Source of the DNA: Pseudoduganella albidiflava | GTDB lineage: Bacteria; Pseudomonadota; Gammaproteobacteria; Burkholderiales; Burkholderiaceae_D | Reading direction: 5' to 3' | Assembly: GCF_004322755.1 (NCBI RefSeq) | Contig: NZ_CP036401.1 | Location: 4,898,001-4,962,000, forward strand | Length of the DNA: 64,000 nt | In this document: positions 1 through 8,632 of the stretch, piece by piece | Layout: each line of letters starts with the position of its first letter | Numbering within the stretch: position 1 is the first letter of the stretch | Made by a program: the position numbers and the translations under genes | Notes under the pieces: generated by a model | Seen by the model: only the letters and a program-made list of their open reading frames with translations | The model's database searches: none | What the model was told of the DNA's origin: nothing

Positions 1-385
1 TCGCAACATGAAGATCTCCGAGAGTTTTGGACTGCTGAGCTTATTAAGTACAGCTGATGGACTGCGTTATGTTTTTTGTATGACCGGGAGCGCCGAGTAT
101 GTCCAGTGCGGCAGGCAGTGTCAATTCACCCGGGGCCAGACTGCGGGAAAATGTGGCTGGACTGCTGAAAAGCATGGACAGACTGCAGAGACCTTGCCGG
201 ACGGCCGGACGACCGGGAAGCTGGACGATATTGCGGCGGACGTCCGGCATTGTCCGCCACGTCATTTCACCCGGTGATTGGCCATGTCCGGACCGGCAGG
301 GATTGGAAGATGCAGGCTTCAGGATGACCACGGAATCGGACATGAGGCGGGACGGGCAGGACGCCTGCCGAATCCGCCTGCCCGG
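1..385. other. no gene recognised
   Basis: Left edge of the window. Short overlapping open frames occur on both strands, but none has a recognisable product, a good ribosome binding site or a neighbour suggesting a real gene. The stretch lies downstream of the minus-strand PAP2-like gene. I see no clear terminator. Confidence 0.4.
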
Positions 386-808
386 TCAGCCCCGGCCGAA
401 CAGGGCGTGTACCAGGTGCCCGATGGCGATGCCGGTTGCCAGGCCGCCGCAGATCTCCACCACCGTGTGGCCCATCCGTTCGCGCAGCCACTTGTGATCC
501 GGGCGGCCGTCTGCCAGCCGGTTGATCGCGGCGGCTTGCCGGCCCACGTGCTGGCGCAGGCTGTTGGCATCGATGATCACGATGAAGCACAGCGTGACCG
601 CCACGCCGAATGCCGGATGGCCGATCCCCTCGCGCAGCGCGATCAGCGTGGCCATGCTGGACACCACGGCACTGTGATTGCTGGGGAAACCACCGTTACC
701 CACCAGATTGAACGCCCATTTGCGGGCGCGGATACTGTTGATCAGGAATTTGATGGGACCAACGGTAATCCAGGTGAGCAGCGGTGTAACGAGATAGGCG
801 ATATCCAT
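386..808 (-). CDS. divergent PAP2 family (DUF212) membrane protein
   Basis: The 140-residue product resembles the divergent PAP2/DUF212 group (YuiD-like), small integral membrane proteins distantly related to acid phosphatases. Seen: an N-terminal hydrophobic segment, the motif GGFPSNHSAVVSS near residues 38-50, a second hydrophobic stretch (VTLCFIVIIDANSLRQHVG) and a C-terminal membrane segment. The FPSNHS block matches the family's PSxHS signature. The frame stays open to a start at 844, but the ATG at 808 has a GAAAG just upstream and begins at the usual place for the family, so I chose it. The substrate is not known from sequence. It is divergent from the DUF475 gene. Confidence 0.75.
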   Translation of the reverse strand: MDIAYLVTPLLTWITVGPIKFLINSIRARKWAFNLVGNGGFPSNHSAVVSSMATLIALREGIGHPAFGVAVTLCFIVIIDANSLRQHVGRQAAAINRLADGRPDHKWLRERMGHTVVEICGGLATGIAIGHLVHALFGRG

Positions 809-911
809 GAGTAACTTTCGAATTCCTTTTTGGCAATTCTTCATTATCGCAGAAGCTGGCTCCCCGAAGGAAGCGGCTCAAGTAGAATCGCCCGGCATGC
901 TGGTTTATTTC

Positions 912-986
912 CGCTGCTTTCTTCCGCGCTGTTTTCTTCCACGCAGTTTTCGTTCACGCAGTTCTGGTTCACGCAGTTTCTTCATA
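912..986. repeat. five imperfect 15-bp tandem repeats
   Basis: Five head-to-tail units of the pattern CGCAGTTTTCGTTCA (first units CGCTG...) fill the space between the two divergent membrane-protein genes. They end about 28 bp before the DUF475 start, so they overlap its probable promoter or leader. Confidence 0.75.
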
Positions 987-1014
987 ACTAATAACTCTTG
1001 ATGAAGGATGGGGC

Positions 1015-2058
1015 ATGAAGCATTTCAGGATTTCAATCATCGTCACCGTGGCATTAATGATATTGGCCGGCTGGTGGGGCTACAGCCAGCGCGGCATGGC
1101 CGGCCTGTTCACGGCGCTGTGGATCACCGGCGTGCTCGGCATCATGGAAGTTTCCCTGTCGTTCGATAACGCGGTGGTCAACGCCTCCGTGCTGAAGGAC
1201 TGGAACGCGTTCTGGCAAAAGCTGTTCCTCACGGTCGGCATCCTGATCGCCGTGTTCGGCATGCGGCTGGTCTTTCCACTGGCCATCGTGGCCGTGGCCA
1301 CCGGGCTGGACCTGGTCCAGGTCTGGACCATGGCCACCACCGAGCCGGCCGAGTACTCGCGCCACCTGATGAGCGTGCATGCCGAAGTGGCGGCGTTCGG
1401 CGGCGCGTTCCTGCTGCTGGTTTTCCTGAACTTCATCTTCGACGAGGAAAAGGAAGTGCACTGGCTGGACTGGATCGAGAAAGCGGCGGTGAAGATCGGC
1501 ACGGGCAGCCTGTCGGTACTGCTGGCGCTGCTGGCGATCCTGGTCTGTGTCGAGCTGGTCGAGGAAACCCACCGCTTCGCCGTGCTGTACGCGGGCATCA
1601 CGGGCATCGCCATCTACCTGGGCGTCAGCTGGCTGTCGGGTCTGCTGGAAGAGAAAGAGCATGAAGGCGAAGGCAACGGCGATCTGGCCAAGGTGGTGCA
1701 GCGCGGCAGCATCGGCGGCTTCCTGTACCTGGAAGTACTGGATGCCTCGTTCAGCTTCGATGGCGTGATCGGCGCCTTCGCGATCACCAGCGACGTCGTC
1801 ATCATCATGCTGGGGCTGGCGATCGGGGCGATGTACGTGCGGTCGCTGACCGTCTACCTGGTGCACAAGGGCACGCTGGACGAATTCATCTACCTGGAGC
1901 ATGGCGCCCACTACGCGATCGGCATCCTGGCGGTGATCATGCTGGCCAGCGTGCGGTACCACGTGCCGGAGTGGTTCACCGGGTTGTCCGGCGTCGCCTT
2001 CATCGTGGTGTCGCTGTACTCGTCGGTGAAGTACCGTAAACAGATGCGCATGCAGTAA
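1015..2058 (+). CDS. DUF475 family (TerC-like) integral membrane protein
   Basis: The 347-residue polytopic protein has about eight to nine hydrophobic segments. It has paired acidic-aromatic motifs typical of TerC/DUF475 proteins: EVSLSFDNAVVNA near residues 44-56 and DASFSFDGVIGAF near 242-254. These two inverted-topology repeats, each with an acidic residue in a membrane segment, are the family hallmark and are thought to carry metal ions. DUF475 members often sit with tellurite or stress genes, but none is visible here. The start ATG follows GAAGGATGGGGC. A short cytoplasmic acidic loop (EEKEHEGEGNGD) lies near residue 215. The transported ion cannot be told from sequence. Confidence 0.85.
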   Translation: MKHFRISIIVTVALMILAGWWGYSQRGMAGLFTALWITGVLGIMEVSLSFDNAVVNASVLKDWNAFWQKLFLTVGILIAVFGMRLVFPLAIVAVATGLDLVQVWTMATTEPAEYSRHLMSVHAEVAAFGGAFLLLVFLNFIFDEEKEVHWLDWIEKAAVKIGTGSLSVLLALLAILVCVELVEETHRFAVLYAGITGIAIYLGVSWLSGLLEEKEHEGEGNGDLAKVVQRGSIGGFLYLEVLDASFSFDGVIGAFAITSDVVIIMLGLAIGAMYVRSLTVYLVHKGTLDEFIYLEHGAHYAIGILAVIMLASVRYHVPEWFTGLSGVAFIVVSLYSSVKYRKQMRMQ

Positions 2059-2090
2059 GATCGCAGCATTTCAACCTTGACCAGCCCACC

Positions 2091-2465
2091 ATGATCCAAC
2101 GCACCCGACGCTCTCCCCTTCTGATCCTCATCGGCATCCTTGTCGTGGCAGCCCTGCTGTTCTGGGGCTGGGCCATGGCCACGCTCAATTTCTCGTACTC
2201 CGAGGGCGAGCGCAACGGCTTCCTGCAGAAATTCTCGAAGGTGGGCTGGTTCTGCAAGACGTGGGAAGGCGAGATGCTGCTGACCTCGATGCCGGGCGCG
2301 ATCCCGGAAAAATTCCACTTCAGCGTGCGCGACGATGCCGTGGCCGCCCAGCTGTCCGCGGCGATGGGCAAGCGCGTGACGCTGAGCTATGCCCAGCACA
2401 AGGGCGTGCCGACCAGCTGCTTCGGCAATACCGAATACTTTATCGAGAAGGTGCAGGTGCAGTAA
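2091..2465 (+). CDS. small single-pass membrane protein, unknown function
   Basis: The product has 124 residues: a short basic N-terminus (MIQRTRRS), one strong membrane segment at about residues 9-28, then a roughly 95-residue soluble domain probably in the periplasm. That domain has two cysteines (FCKTW and TSCFGN) that could form a disulfide. It follows the DUF475 gene by 32 bp on the same strand, so the two may be co-transcribed. I do not recognise a named family. It looks like a conserved small envelope protein of betaproteobacteria, and coding character (codon-position GC bias, clean start) supports a real gene. Confidence 0.7.
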   Translation: MIQRTRRSPLLILIGILVVAALLFWGWAMATLNFSYSEGERNGFLQKFSKVGWFCKTWEGEMLLTSMPGAIPEKFHFSVRDDAVAAQLSAAMGKRVTLSYAQHKGVPTSCFGNTEYFIEKVQVQ

Positions 2466-2493
2466 GGAAGTCAACCAACAGGGCCAACAAGCA

Positions 2494-2650
2494 GGGACAG
2501 ACCCTAATGCCGCTTAGATAAGTCCACCCCAAGTGCAAATTCCGGGGTCAGACCCGGCGGGTCTGACCCCAGCCCTTCGCTGTTGGGGAGAATGCATGCG
2601 CTTCCAACGTATCGGGTAACGCTTAACTTAGCGGCATTAGGGACAGACCC
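2494..2650. repeat. MITE-like element with inverted ends
   Basis: The outer ends are near-perfect inverted copies of GGGACAGACCCTAATGCCGC (left 2494-2513; right, inverted, 2630-2650). A further palindrome sits inside (GGGTCAGACC and GGTCTGACCCC, about 2545-2571). No coding capacity is present. The structure fits a small non-autonomous or REP-type mobile repeat. Confidence 0.65.
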
Positions 2651-2835
2651 TGTTTTCCAGGGAATAATGGTGCCGGCTGGGGAAGGCACGAACCGGACAG
2701 GCTGTTCCTGGAACCGTCGTGCACTCGACCATTGCCACGTTTCCTTGAAAACAGGGTCCGTCCTGTTTTCAGACGCATGTTGCCCGGAAAACAGGGTCCG
2801 ACCCTGTCTTCAGGTCCGACCCTGTTTTTCACTCT
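2651..2835. repeat. cluster of GGGTC(C/A)GACCCTGTTTTC repeats
   Basis: Several direct and inverted copies of AACAGGGTCCGACCCTGT fill this stretch (about 2644-2662, 2749-2770, 2788-2807, 2813-2829). They lie just past the stop of the long coiled-coil gene, where they could form hairpins acting as a transcript end. REP-like family. Confidence 0.65.
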
Positions 2836-2852
2836 GCTTTCGCGCCCCTGTT

Positions 2853-5066
2853 TCAGGCTTGCAGCTTGCGCTGCACGGCGTTCAGCGAGCGCTGGGCGGC
2901 TTCGTAGCGGGCGGTTTCCTGTTCCAGCAGCGCCTGTTTCGCGGCGGCCAGCGCGGCGGTCGTGTCGGCGGCCTTGCGCTGCATCGCGGCGTGGGCCCGG
3001 GCCGCTTCCAGCAGCGATTGCTGGTGTGCCGCCTTGTCGCGGGCGGCGGCCACGGCGGCCGATTCCAGCATTTCCCGTTCGCGCAGCATGGCCGCGGCGG
3101 CCAGCTCGGCATCGGCGCGTTCCCGGGCGGTGGCGGCGATCGCGATTTCCGAACCCATCCGGTTTTCGATCGCACGCGCGGTTTCTTCCTCGGCCGCGGC
3201 GGCGGCGCGCTGTTGCGCCGTCTGCTGCTCCAGCAGCGCCAGCGCGGCTTCCTCGCGGGCGATGAATGCCCGTTCCGCCTCGATCTGCGCCTGCACGGCG
3301 GCCGCCTTGGCCAGTTCGGTACGGGCCCGCTCGCGGTGCACCTCGGACAGCTCGGCGCCGAGGCGGGCTTGCGCCGCGGCGGCGCGGGCCGCTTCTTCCT
3401 TCTGCTGCACTTCCACTTCGCACTGTTCGGCCATCATCGCCAGCGCGGCCGCCTCTTCGCGGGCCGCCTCGGCGCGGCGCGCTTCCGCGGCGGCATGGCG
3501 GGCGGCGGCTTCGGCCTGCTCGCGTTCGGCCGCGGCGCGTGCCTCGGCGGCGGCAGTGGCGCGCTCTTCCTCGACCAGCCGCGCCTTCAGCGCGGCAATC
3601 GCTTCCTGCTCGGCAGCGGCGCGGGCCTGCTCCGCCGCCAGCAGGCGGGCCGCGTCATCGGCCTTCTGGCGCGCCAGTTCGTTGGCGGCATCCAGCGCGG
3701 CCGCGTGCTCGGCCAGCGTGGCCACCTCGGCGCTTTCGGCATCGTTCCTTGCCTGCGCCAGCGCGGCGGCGGCGCGCGACAGTTCGGCGCGCTCCTCGGC
3801 GAGCCGGGCGGCACGCGCCTGCTCTTCCGCTTCGGCGCGGGCGGCCTCGGCGGCGTCCTGTTCGGCCTGCTGGCGCAGCCTTGCCTGGTCCGTGGCGTGG
3901 CGCTCGGCCTCGAGCTTGCCGCGCGCATCGAATTCGGCCTGCTGTTCCGCTTCCGCGCGGCCCAGCGCCACGGCATGCAGTTCGCGGTCGGCAGCGATGC
4001 GCGCTTCGGTGGCGGCGATGATGCGGGCATCGGCATCGCGGCGGGCTTGCGCCGTGGTGGCGGCCATCGCTTCCAGGCGCTCGCGGTGCTGGGCGGCGTC
4101 GCGGATTTCCTTTTCGGTCTGCAGGCGCAGGTGCAGCGACATGGCGGCGCTGCGGTCCGACTCGGCCTTCGCCAGCGCGATCGCTTCGCGTTCCTGTTCC
4201 AGGTGGGCCAGGGCCCGGGCCTCTTCTGCGGCATGGACTTCGGCCGCGGCGCGGGCGAACGCCGATTCAAGCGCCACGTGATCGGCACGCTCGCGCTGGC
4301 GGGTCGCGTCCAGCGCCTCGGCTTCCGCCTCGGCCAGCTGCTGCGCGGTCTGGCGGGCGGAGAACGCGTGGCGCTCGCGTTCACGTGCCAGCGTGGCCAT
4401 GCGCGCATCGGCGGTGGCGATGCCGATCACTTCTTCTTTCGCGGCCTGCACGGCGGCGACCCGCTCGGCGGCTTGCAGGCGCGCGTGCTGCGTGTGTTTT
4501 TGCAATTCCTCGGCGGCCAGGTTGGCCTGTTCGGCCAGGTGCGCCTCCGCCTCCATCTGCTCGGCGGCGCGGCGGCGCGATTCCTCTTCGGCACGGGCGC
4601 GCACCTCGGCGGCCTGGCGGATCTGGTTGTCCGCTTCCACGCGGGCACGCAGTTCGGCTGTTTCCTGCTTGACGGCTTCCAGCTTGGCCACGCTGGCCTG
4701 GGCCGCGGCACGCAGGCTTTCCAGCCGCTCGCGGTTGGCGGCGATCACATCCTCGGCAGCCTGGGCATTCTGCAGCGCGACGGCGGCCGCGGCGGTATCC
4801 ATCGCGGCCCGGTCCTCGGCCAGTGAGCGGGCTCGGGCCTCGGCATGGGCCCGGCTCTCCGCGGCGCACGCGGCCTTGGCTTCCGCTTCCACCCGCGCGA
4901 TCGCCTGCTGGATGGCGCGCATTTCCGCGTCTGCACGGTCCGGCTTGACCGCGCCAGCCGTTTCGGCCGGTTCGGCCAGGTCGTGATCGTGATCGTGATC
5001 GTGGTCGTGGTCGGCGTCATCGGCGGAGTAGGCGACGTGCAGGGTGTGGGCCAATTGTGCTTGCAT
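2853..5066 (-). CDS. very long Ala/Glu-rich coiled-coil protein
   Basis: The 737-residue product is dominated by Ala, Glu, Arg and Gln in an almost unbroken heptad-like pattern (AEARAAAEREQAEAAARHA type) from about residue 45 to the end, predicting one very long helical coiled coil. The N-terminus is different: after a short leader comes an acidic metal-binding-looking run of alternating Asp and His (about residues 16-28), then a TAG/PDR linker. There is no signal peptide and no membrane segment. It resembles TolA-like or tropomyosin-like filaments only by composition, so no function is assigned. The opposite strand carries an open frame of about the same length, which I treat as a by-product of the biased GCG/GCC/GAG codons. 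It ends at a cluster of palindromic repeats. Confidence 0.7.
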   Translation of the reverse strand: MQAQLAHTLHVAYSADDADHDHDHDHDHDLAEPAETAGAVKPDRADAEMRAIQQAIARVEAEAKAACAAESRAHAEARARSLAEDRAAMDTAAAAVALQNAQAAEDVIAANRERLESLRAAAQASVAKLEAVKQETAELRARVEADNQIRQAAEVRARAEEESRRRAAEQMEAEAHLAEQANLAAEELQKHTQHARLQAAERVAAVQAAKEEVIGIATADARMATLARERERHAFSARQTAQQLAEAEAEALDATRQRERADHVALESAFARAAAEVHAAEEARALAHLEQEREAIALAKAESDRSAAMSLHLRLQTEKEIRDAAQHRERLEAMAATTAQARRDADARIIAATEARIAADRELHAVALGRAEAEQQAEFDARGKLEAERHATDQARLRQQAEQDAAEAARAEAEEQARAARLAEERAELSRAAAALAQARNDAESAEVATLAEHAAALDAANELARQKADDAARLLAAEQARAAAEQEAIAALKARLVEEERATAAAEARAAAEREQAEAAARHAAAEARRAEAAREEAAALAMMAEQCEVEVQQKEEAARAAAAQARLGAELSEVHRERARTELAKAAAVQAQIEAERAFIAREEAALALLEQQTAQQRAAAAAEEETARAIENRMGSEIAIAATARERADAELAAAAMLREREMLESAAVAAARDKAAHQQSLLEAARAHAAMQRKAADTTAALAAAKQALLEQETARYEAAQRSLNAVQRKLQA

Positions 5067-5181
5067 GACAGTCTCGCTCGAGGGTTACGGGATTTCCGAG
5101 CTGTCATTATCCCGGCCGTTCAGCCACGGCCAGGGCTGGATCAGAGCGGGTTTTCCCCGCCAATTCGCCGCTTGCCGCGGC

Positions 5182-6171
5182 TCAGACCGGCCACAGCGGC
5201 GGTTCGTCCATCAGCGCCACCTGCTCGCGCAATTCCAGGATCCGGTCTTGCCAGTAGCGTTGCGTGTTGAACCAGGGGAATGCCGCGGGAAATGCCGGGT
5301 CGTCCCAGCGGCGCGCCAGCCAGGCGGCGTAATGCATCAGCCGCAGCGTGCGCAGGGCTTCGACCAGGTACAGCTGGCGCGGGTCGAACTCGGCGAAATC
5401 CTCGTAGCCGGCCAGGATATCGGACAATTGCCGCACCATTTCCGGCCGCTCGCCGGACAGCATCATCCACAGGTCCTGCACCGCCGGCCCCATGCGGGCA
5501 TCGTCGAAATCGACGAAGTGCGGCCCGGCGTCCGTCCACAGCACGTTGCCGCCATGGCAATCGCCGTGCAGGCGCAGCTGCGGTACGCTGCCGGCCCGCT
5601 CGTAACAGCGATGGATGCCGTCCAGCGCCTGGGCGGCGACGCTGCGGTAAGCGTCCACAAGTTCCGCGGGCAGGAAATCGTTGGCCAGCAGGAAATCGCG
5701 CGAGGCGATGCCGAACGTGTCGATATCCAGCGCCGGCCGCTCGGCGAACGGCCGTACCGCGCCCACGGCATGGATACGGCCAATGAAGCGGCCGGTCCAT
5801 TCCAGCACGCCGGGATCGGACAGCTCGGGCGCCCTGCCCCCATGCCGCTCGAAGACGGCGAAGCGGAAGCCGCCGAAGCCGTGCAGCGTGCGGCCATCGA
5901 TCGCCAGCGGCGGCACCACGGGAATTTCCTGCCCGTGCAGCTCGGCCAGGAAAGCATGCTCCTCGAGGATCGCGGCGTCGCTCCAGCGCCCAGGCCGATA
6001 GAATTTGACGACGACGGGCTTGCCATCCTCGATGCCGACCTGGTAAACCCGGTTTTCGTAGCTGTTCAGCGCCAGCAGGCGGCCGTCGCCGTACAGGCCG
6101 ACGGCGGCCAATGCATCGAGCACGCAGTCGGGCCCCAGGGCGGCAAATGGATGTGTGGGTGCGGTGGTCAT
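5182..6171 (-). CDS. srkA: stress response kinase A (RdoA/SrkA family)
   Basis: The 329-residue protein is of the aminoglycoside-phosphotransferase-like kinase fold and closely matches the usual length of SrkA (YihE). Seen: the ATP-binding start [11 protein letters not shown] (about residues 36-46), the invariant lysine in [11 protein letters not shown], the catalytic loop [12 protein letters not shown] and the metal-binding [10 protein letters not shown]. The C-terminal [14 protein letters not shown] is also typical. Family members are Ser/Thr kinases that protect against envelope and oxidative stress. The ATG at 6171 precedes the family start MTTxxxHPFAALxPD. The gene is divergent from the SEC-C protein gene 80 bp away. 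Its 3' end is 115 bp from the coiled-coil gene start. Confidence 0.9.
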   Translation of the reverse strand: MTTAPTHPFAALGPDCVLDALAAVGLYGDGRLLALNSYENRVYQVGIEDGKPVVVKFYRPGRWSDAAILEEHAFLAELHGQEIPVVPPLAIDGRTLHGFGGFRFAVFERHGGRAPELSDPGVLEWTGRFIGRIHAVGAVRPFAERPALDIDTFGIASRDFLLANDFLPAELVDAYRSVAAQALDGIHRCYERAGSVPQLRLHGDCHGGNVLWTDAGPHFVDFDDARMGPAVQDLWMMLSGERPEMVRQLSDILAGYEDFAEFDPRQLYLVEALRTLRLMHYAAWLARRWDDPAFPAAFPWFNTQRYWQDRILELREQVALMDEPPLWPV

Positions 6172-6251
6172 GCCGCCATTGTACGGTGGCGCGCCTCGCC
6201 ACGGCGCGGCGACCAGCGTATACTGTCGGATTACCTTTGAAAGAAACCACC

Positions 6252-6947
6252 ATGCAACTCGACCAGCCCCTCTCCGAAAAAGAACTCGACGACCTGGACC
6301 AGTTCCTGCTGGGCGAGCGCACTCCGGAAGATGCGATGACGCTCGACCACCTGCACGGCTACATGACCGCCATCGCGATCGGCCCGGAAACGATCATGCC
6401 GTCCGAGTGGATCCCGCGTATCTGGGGCGACGACGGCAAGCAGGCGCCGAAATACAAGAACGAGAAGGAAGCGGACCGCATCTTCAACCTGATCATGCGC
6501 TTCTATAACGAAGTGACGATCACGTTCGAGGTGGCGCCGAAGGAATTCGAGCCCCTGTTCGTCGAATACGAGGAAGACGGCAAGCCGCTGATGAATGCCG
6601 AAGCGTGGTGCTGGGGCTTCTGGGAAGGCATGGAGCTGCGCCCCGGTTCGTGGGACGAGATCTGGGATTCCGAGATCGGTGACCTGATGCGCCCGATTTA
6701 CCTGCTGGGCGCCGACGAGATCGAGGAAGAGGAATTGCCCGAGGTGGAAGATCCGCTGAAGGCGCACAAGCTGGCGCTGGAGATCGAGGCGAACCTGCCG
6801 GCGATCCACAAGTTCTGGATCCCGCGCCGCAAGGCGCCGGTGACCACCGTCAAGCGCGAAGACCCGAAGGTGGGCCGCAACGACGACTGCCCTTGCGGCA
6901 GCGGCAAGAAATACAAGAAGTGCTGCGGCGCCACGCCGGACGCCTGA
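6252..6947 (+). CDS. UPF0149 (YecA/YgfB) family protein with C-terminal SEC-C zinc motif
   Basis: The product is a 231-residue cytoplasmic acidic protein. Residues 1-170 match the YecA/YgfB alpha-helical fold ([38 protein letters not shown]). The C-terminus is a SEC-C motif, [19 protein letters not shown], the zinc ligand set also found at the end of SecA. YecA-type proteins with SEC-C are linked to ribosome or SecA-related quality control in other bacteria; its role here is inferred only from family. I start it at the ATG at 6252 rather than the open frame's first ATG at 6111, because the extra 47 residues overlap srkA antisense and do not match the family. Confidence 0.88.
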   Translation: MQLDQPLSEKELDDLDQFLLGERTPEDAMTLDHLHGYMTAIAIGPETIMPSEWIPRIWGDDGKQAPKYKNEKEADRIFNLIMRFYNEVTITFEVAPKEFEPLFVEYEEDGKPLMNAEAWCWGFWEGMELRPGSWDEIWDSEIGDLMRPIYLLGADEIEEEELPEVEDPLKAHKLALEIEANLPAIHKFWIPRRKAPVTTVKREDPKVGRNDDCPCGSGKKYKKCCGATPDA

Positions 6948-7002
6948 CAACAGCGAACGCCCGGTCGGTACTGCCCGCGCGCGGCGATTGCGCCGCGGTA
7001 GC

Positions 7003-7098
7003 GTGCGGTCAATCCGGTGCGTGATCAACCTGTTGCGTGGTCAATCCCGGTGCGTGGTCAATCCCGGTGCGTGGTCAACCCGGTGCGTGGTCAACCCG
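7003..7098. repeat. six tandem 14-17-bp repeats spanning a gene end
   Basis: Units of the type GTGCGTGGTCAATCCCG run from 7003 to 7098. The last unit includes the stop codon of the minus-strand AMP-binding enzyme gene (TGA at 7093-7091) and its final codons, so on that strand the array looks like repeated copies of the stop region. Confidence 0.85.
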
Positions 7099-8362
7099 TC
7101 ATGGCGCTGGCACTGCGGCGCAGCAGGAAGCGGTGCTTGCCGTTGGCCTGCACGATATACGGCTGGTTGAACACGCAGCGGATGTCGCCGAACACCAGCG
7201 ACGCGGCGATGCGGTCCCGGTAAGGCCTGGCCATCGCCGCCTGCTCGGCCCCGCTCAGGGGAACCGTGTGCAGGTTCAGCACCAGCGTCTCGTCGTCGTA
7301 CACGACCTGGAAGGAATGGACGCGGCGATCCTCGCGCAGCAGGAACATGAAGAACTGGTAGTGCATCGGATTGCCGGCCGCGTCGACCAGGAAATCGTAC
7401 TGCCGCCCCAGCACTTCCTCGATCAGTGGAAAACCGCGGCCGCAACGGCATGCCCGGCCGGACATGCGGACCAGGTCGCCGGTGTCGTGCCGCGGCAGGT
7501 ACATGGCCTGGTTGGACAGGTCGGTGGACACCAGGCGCCCGTCGCCCAGCACTTCGGCGTGGCAGCGCGGCGAAATCAGGTGGTAACCCTGCCGCGCTTC
7601 GCACTCGAACGCCGAAACGCCGGCATCGTTGCAGCCATACTGGCCGAAGCACGGCACGCCGAACGCCCGTTCGATGTCGTTCCGCATCCTTTCGGTCAGC
7701 GTTTCGGCCGTGCAGACGATGCCGCGCAGCGACGTGCGCGCCCCGCCCCTTCGTTGCAGCACGTGGATCGCCAGCCGGTGGATCGCCGAGGAATAGCCAT
7801 ACAGCAAACGGTATCCGCGCTGCCGCAACGCCAGCGCGTAGTCGTCCATGCGTTCGCTGGACATGTCGAAGGCCGACATGATCTCCACCCGCATCAACCG
7901 GTAGAACGCGCTCAGTTGCCAGCCCTGGCGGAACAGCGCGGAACCGGCCAGGTACACCACCTTCTCGCCCAGCCGGAACCCCGCCGTTTCCCAGGCGAGG
8001 AACAGACCGGCCCACAGGTAGGACTGCGATGGCGTGCCGGTGTAGTAGACCGTCGGCTCGCCGGTGGAGCCACTGGTTTTCTTGCGCAGTACGCGGCCCC
8101 GGTATTGCCGGTTGCGCAAGGCTTCGTGGTGGGTGTTGATGAAGCGCTTGTCGATGACCGGCAAGTCATCGAAGTGCCCGACGTCGCGGAACAGGGGAAT
8201 GTCGCGGCGCAGCGCGGCGAAGTATTCGGCGCGGCGCGCTTCGGCACCGGCCTGCAGCCGGCTGGCCGGCCAGTATTGCTGCTCGCGCAAATCGTCCAGC
8301 AGGTCCAGCGCGGCAGTGCCGCGCAGCGCATCGATCAGGCGATAGCGGAACGGACGGTTCAT
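7091..8362 (-). CDS. PaaK/CapK-like AMP-binding (adenylate-forming) protein
   Basis: The 423-residue protein resembles the phenylacetate-CoA ligase-like group often annotated CapK or F390 synthetase-related. Seen: the phosphate-binding loop KKTSGSTGEPTVYYT (about residues 94-108), QYGCNDAGVSAFEC (adenine-binding region, about 247-260), RHDTGDLVRMSG (motif with the ribose-binding Asp) and a cysteine-containing turn CRCGRGFP. Relatives activate carboxylic acids as acyl adenylates and often sit in polysaccharide loci; here no such neighbours are present, so the substrate is open. The ATG at 8362 gives a normal family length. It lies upstream of nothing on the same strand within 1 kb, so is probably monocistronic. 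Confidence 0.82.
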   Translation of the reverse strand: MNRPFRYRLIDALRGTAALDLLDDLREQQYWPASRLQAGAEARRAEYFAALRRDIPLFRDVGHFDDLPVIDKRFINTHHEALRNRQYRGRVLRKKTSGSTGEPTVYYTGTPSQSYLWAGLFLAWETAGFRLGEKVVYLAGSALFRQGWQLSAFYRLMRVEIMSAFDMSSERMDDYALALRQRGYRLLYGYSSAIHRLAIHVLQRRGGARTSLRGIVCTAETLTERMRNDIERAFGVPCFGQYGCNDAGVSAFECEARQGYHLISPRCHAEVLGDGRLVSTDLSNQAMYLPRHDTGDLVRMSGRACRCGRGFPLIEEVLGRQYDFLVDAAGNPMHYQFFMFLLREDRRVHSFQVVYDDETLVLNLHTVPLSGAEQAAMARPYRDRIAASLVFGDIRCVFNQPYIVQANGKHRFLLRRSASAMTG

Positions 8363-8555
8363 CGCAGCTCCATGTCGTGGTCATCAGGACATGGTAGTGC
8401 CGCGCTGGCGGGCACTCCGGCCGTTCGCCGGCATGCTTGAGCTGACTCAACGCAACGTGGCGCACGGCAATCGTCGCGCGCCACCACGGCGGTGATCCGG
8501 CATCCGGTGCGGTGGGCCGGGAACGCGCCGCTCCGCCTTCACGGCCGGCGCCCTG

Positions 8556-8632
8556 CAACTTGCGCACTACAGCTTGCGCATTACAGCTTACGCATCACAG
8601 CTTACGCATCACAGCTTACGCATCACAGCTTA
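8556..8632. repeat. 14-bp tandem array at the orn stop
   Basis: About five and a half copies of ATCACAGCTTACGC are present, the last three identical. Read on the minus strand, the first unit holds the final codons and the TGA of orn, and the array continues downstream. The 190 bp from 8363 to 8555 show no gene. Confidence 0.9.

Noticed and set aside
2583..4826. 747-codon open frame on the plus strand opposite the coiled-coil gene
   Set aside because: The translation is Gly/Arg/Leu-rich with no domain, and its codon pattern mirrors the biased opposite strand.
6111..6251. Longer start of the SEC-C protein gene
   Set aside because: The added residues lie in the srkA-overlapping region and match nothing in the family.
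8556..8632. Possible CRISPR array
   Set aside because: Units are contiguous, 14 bp long, with no spacers and no cas genes.
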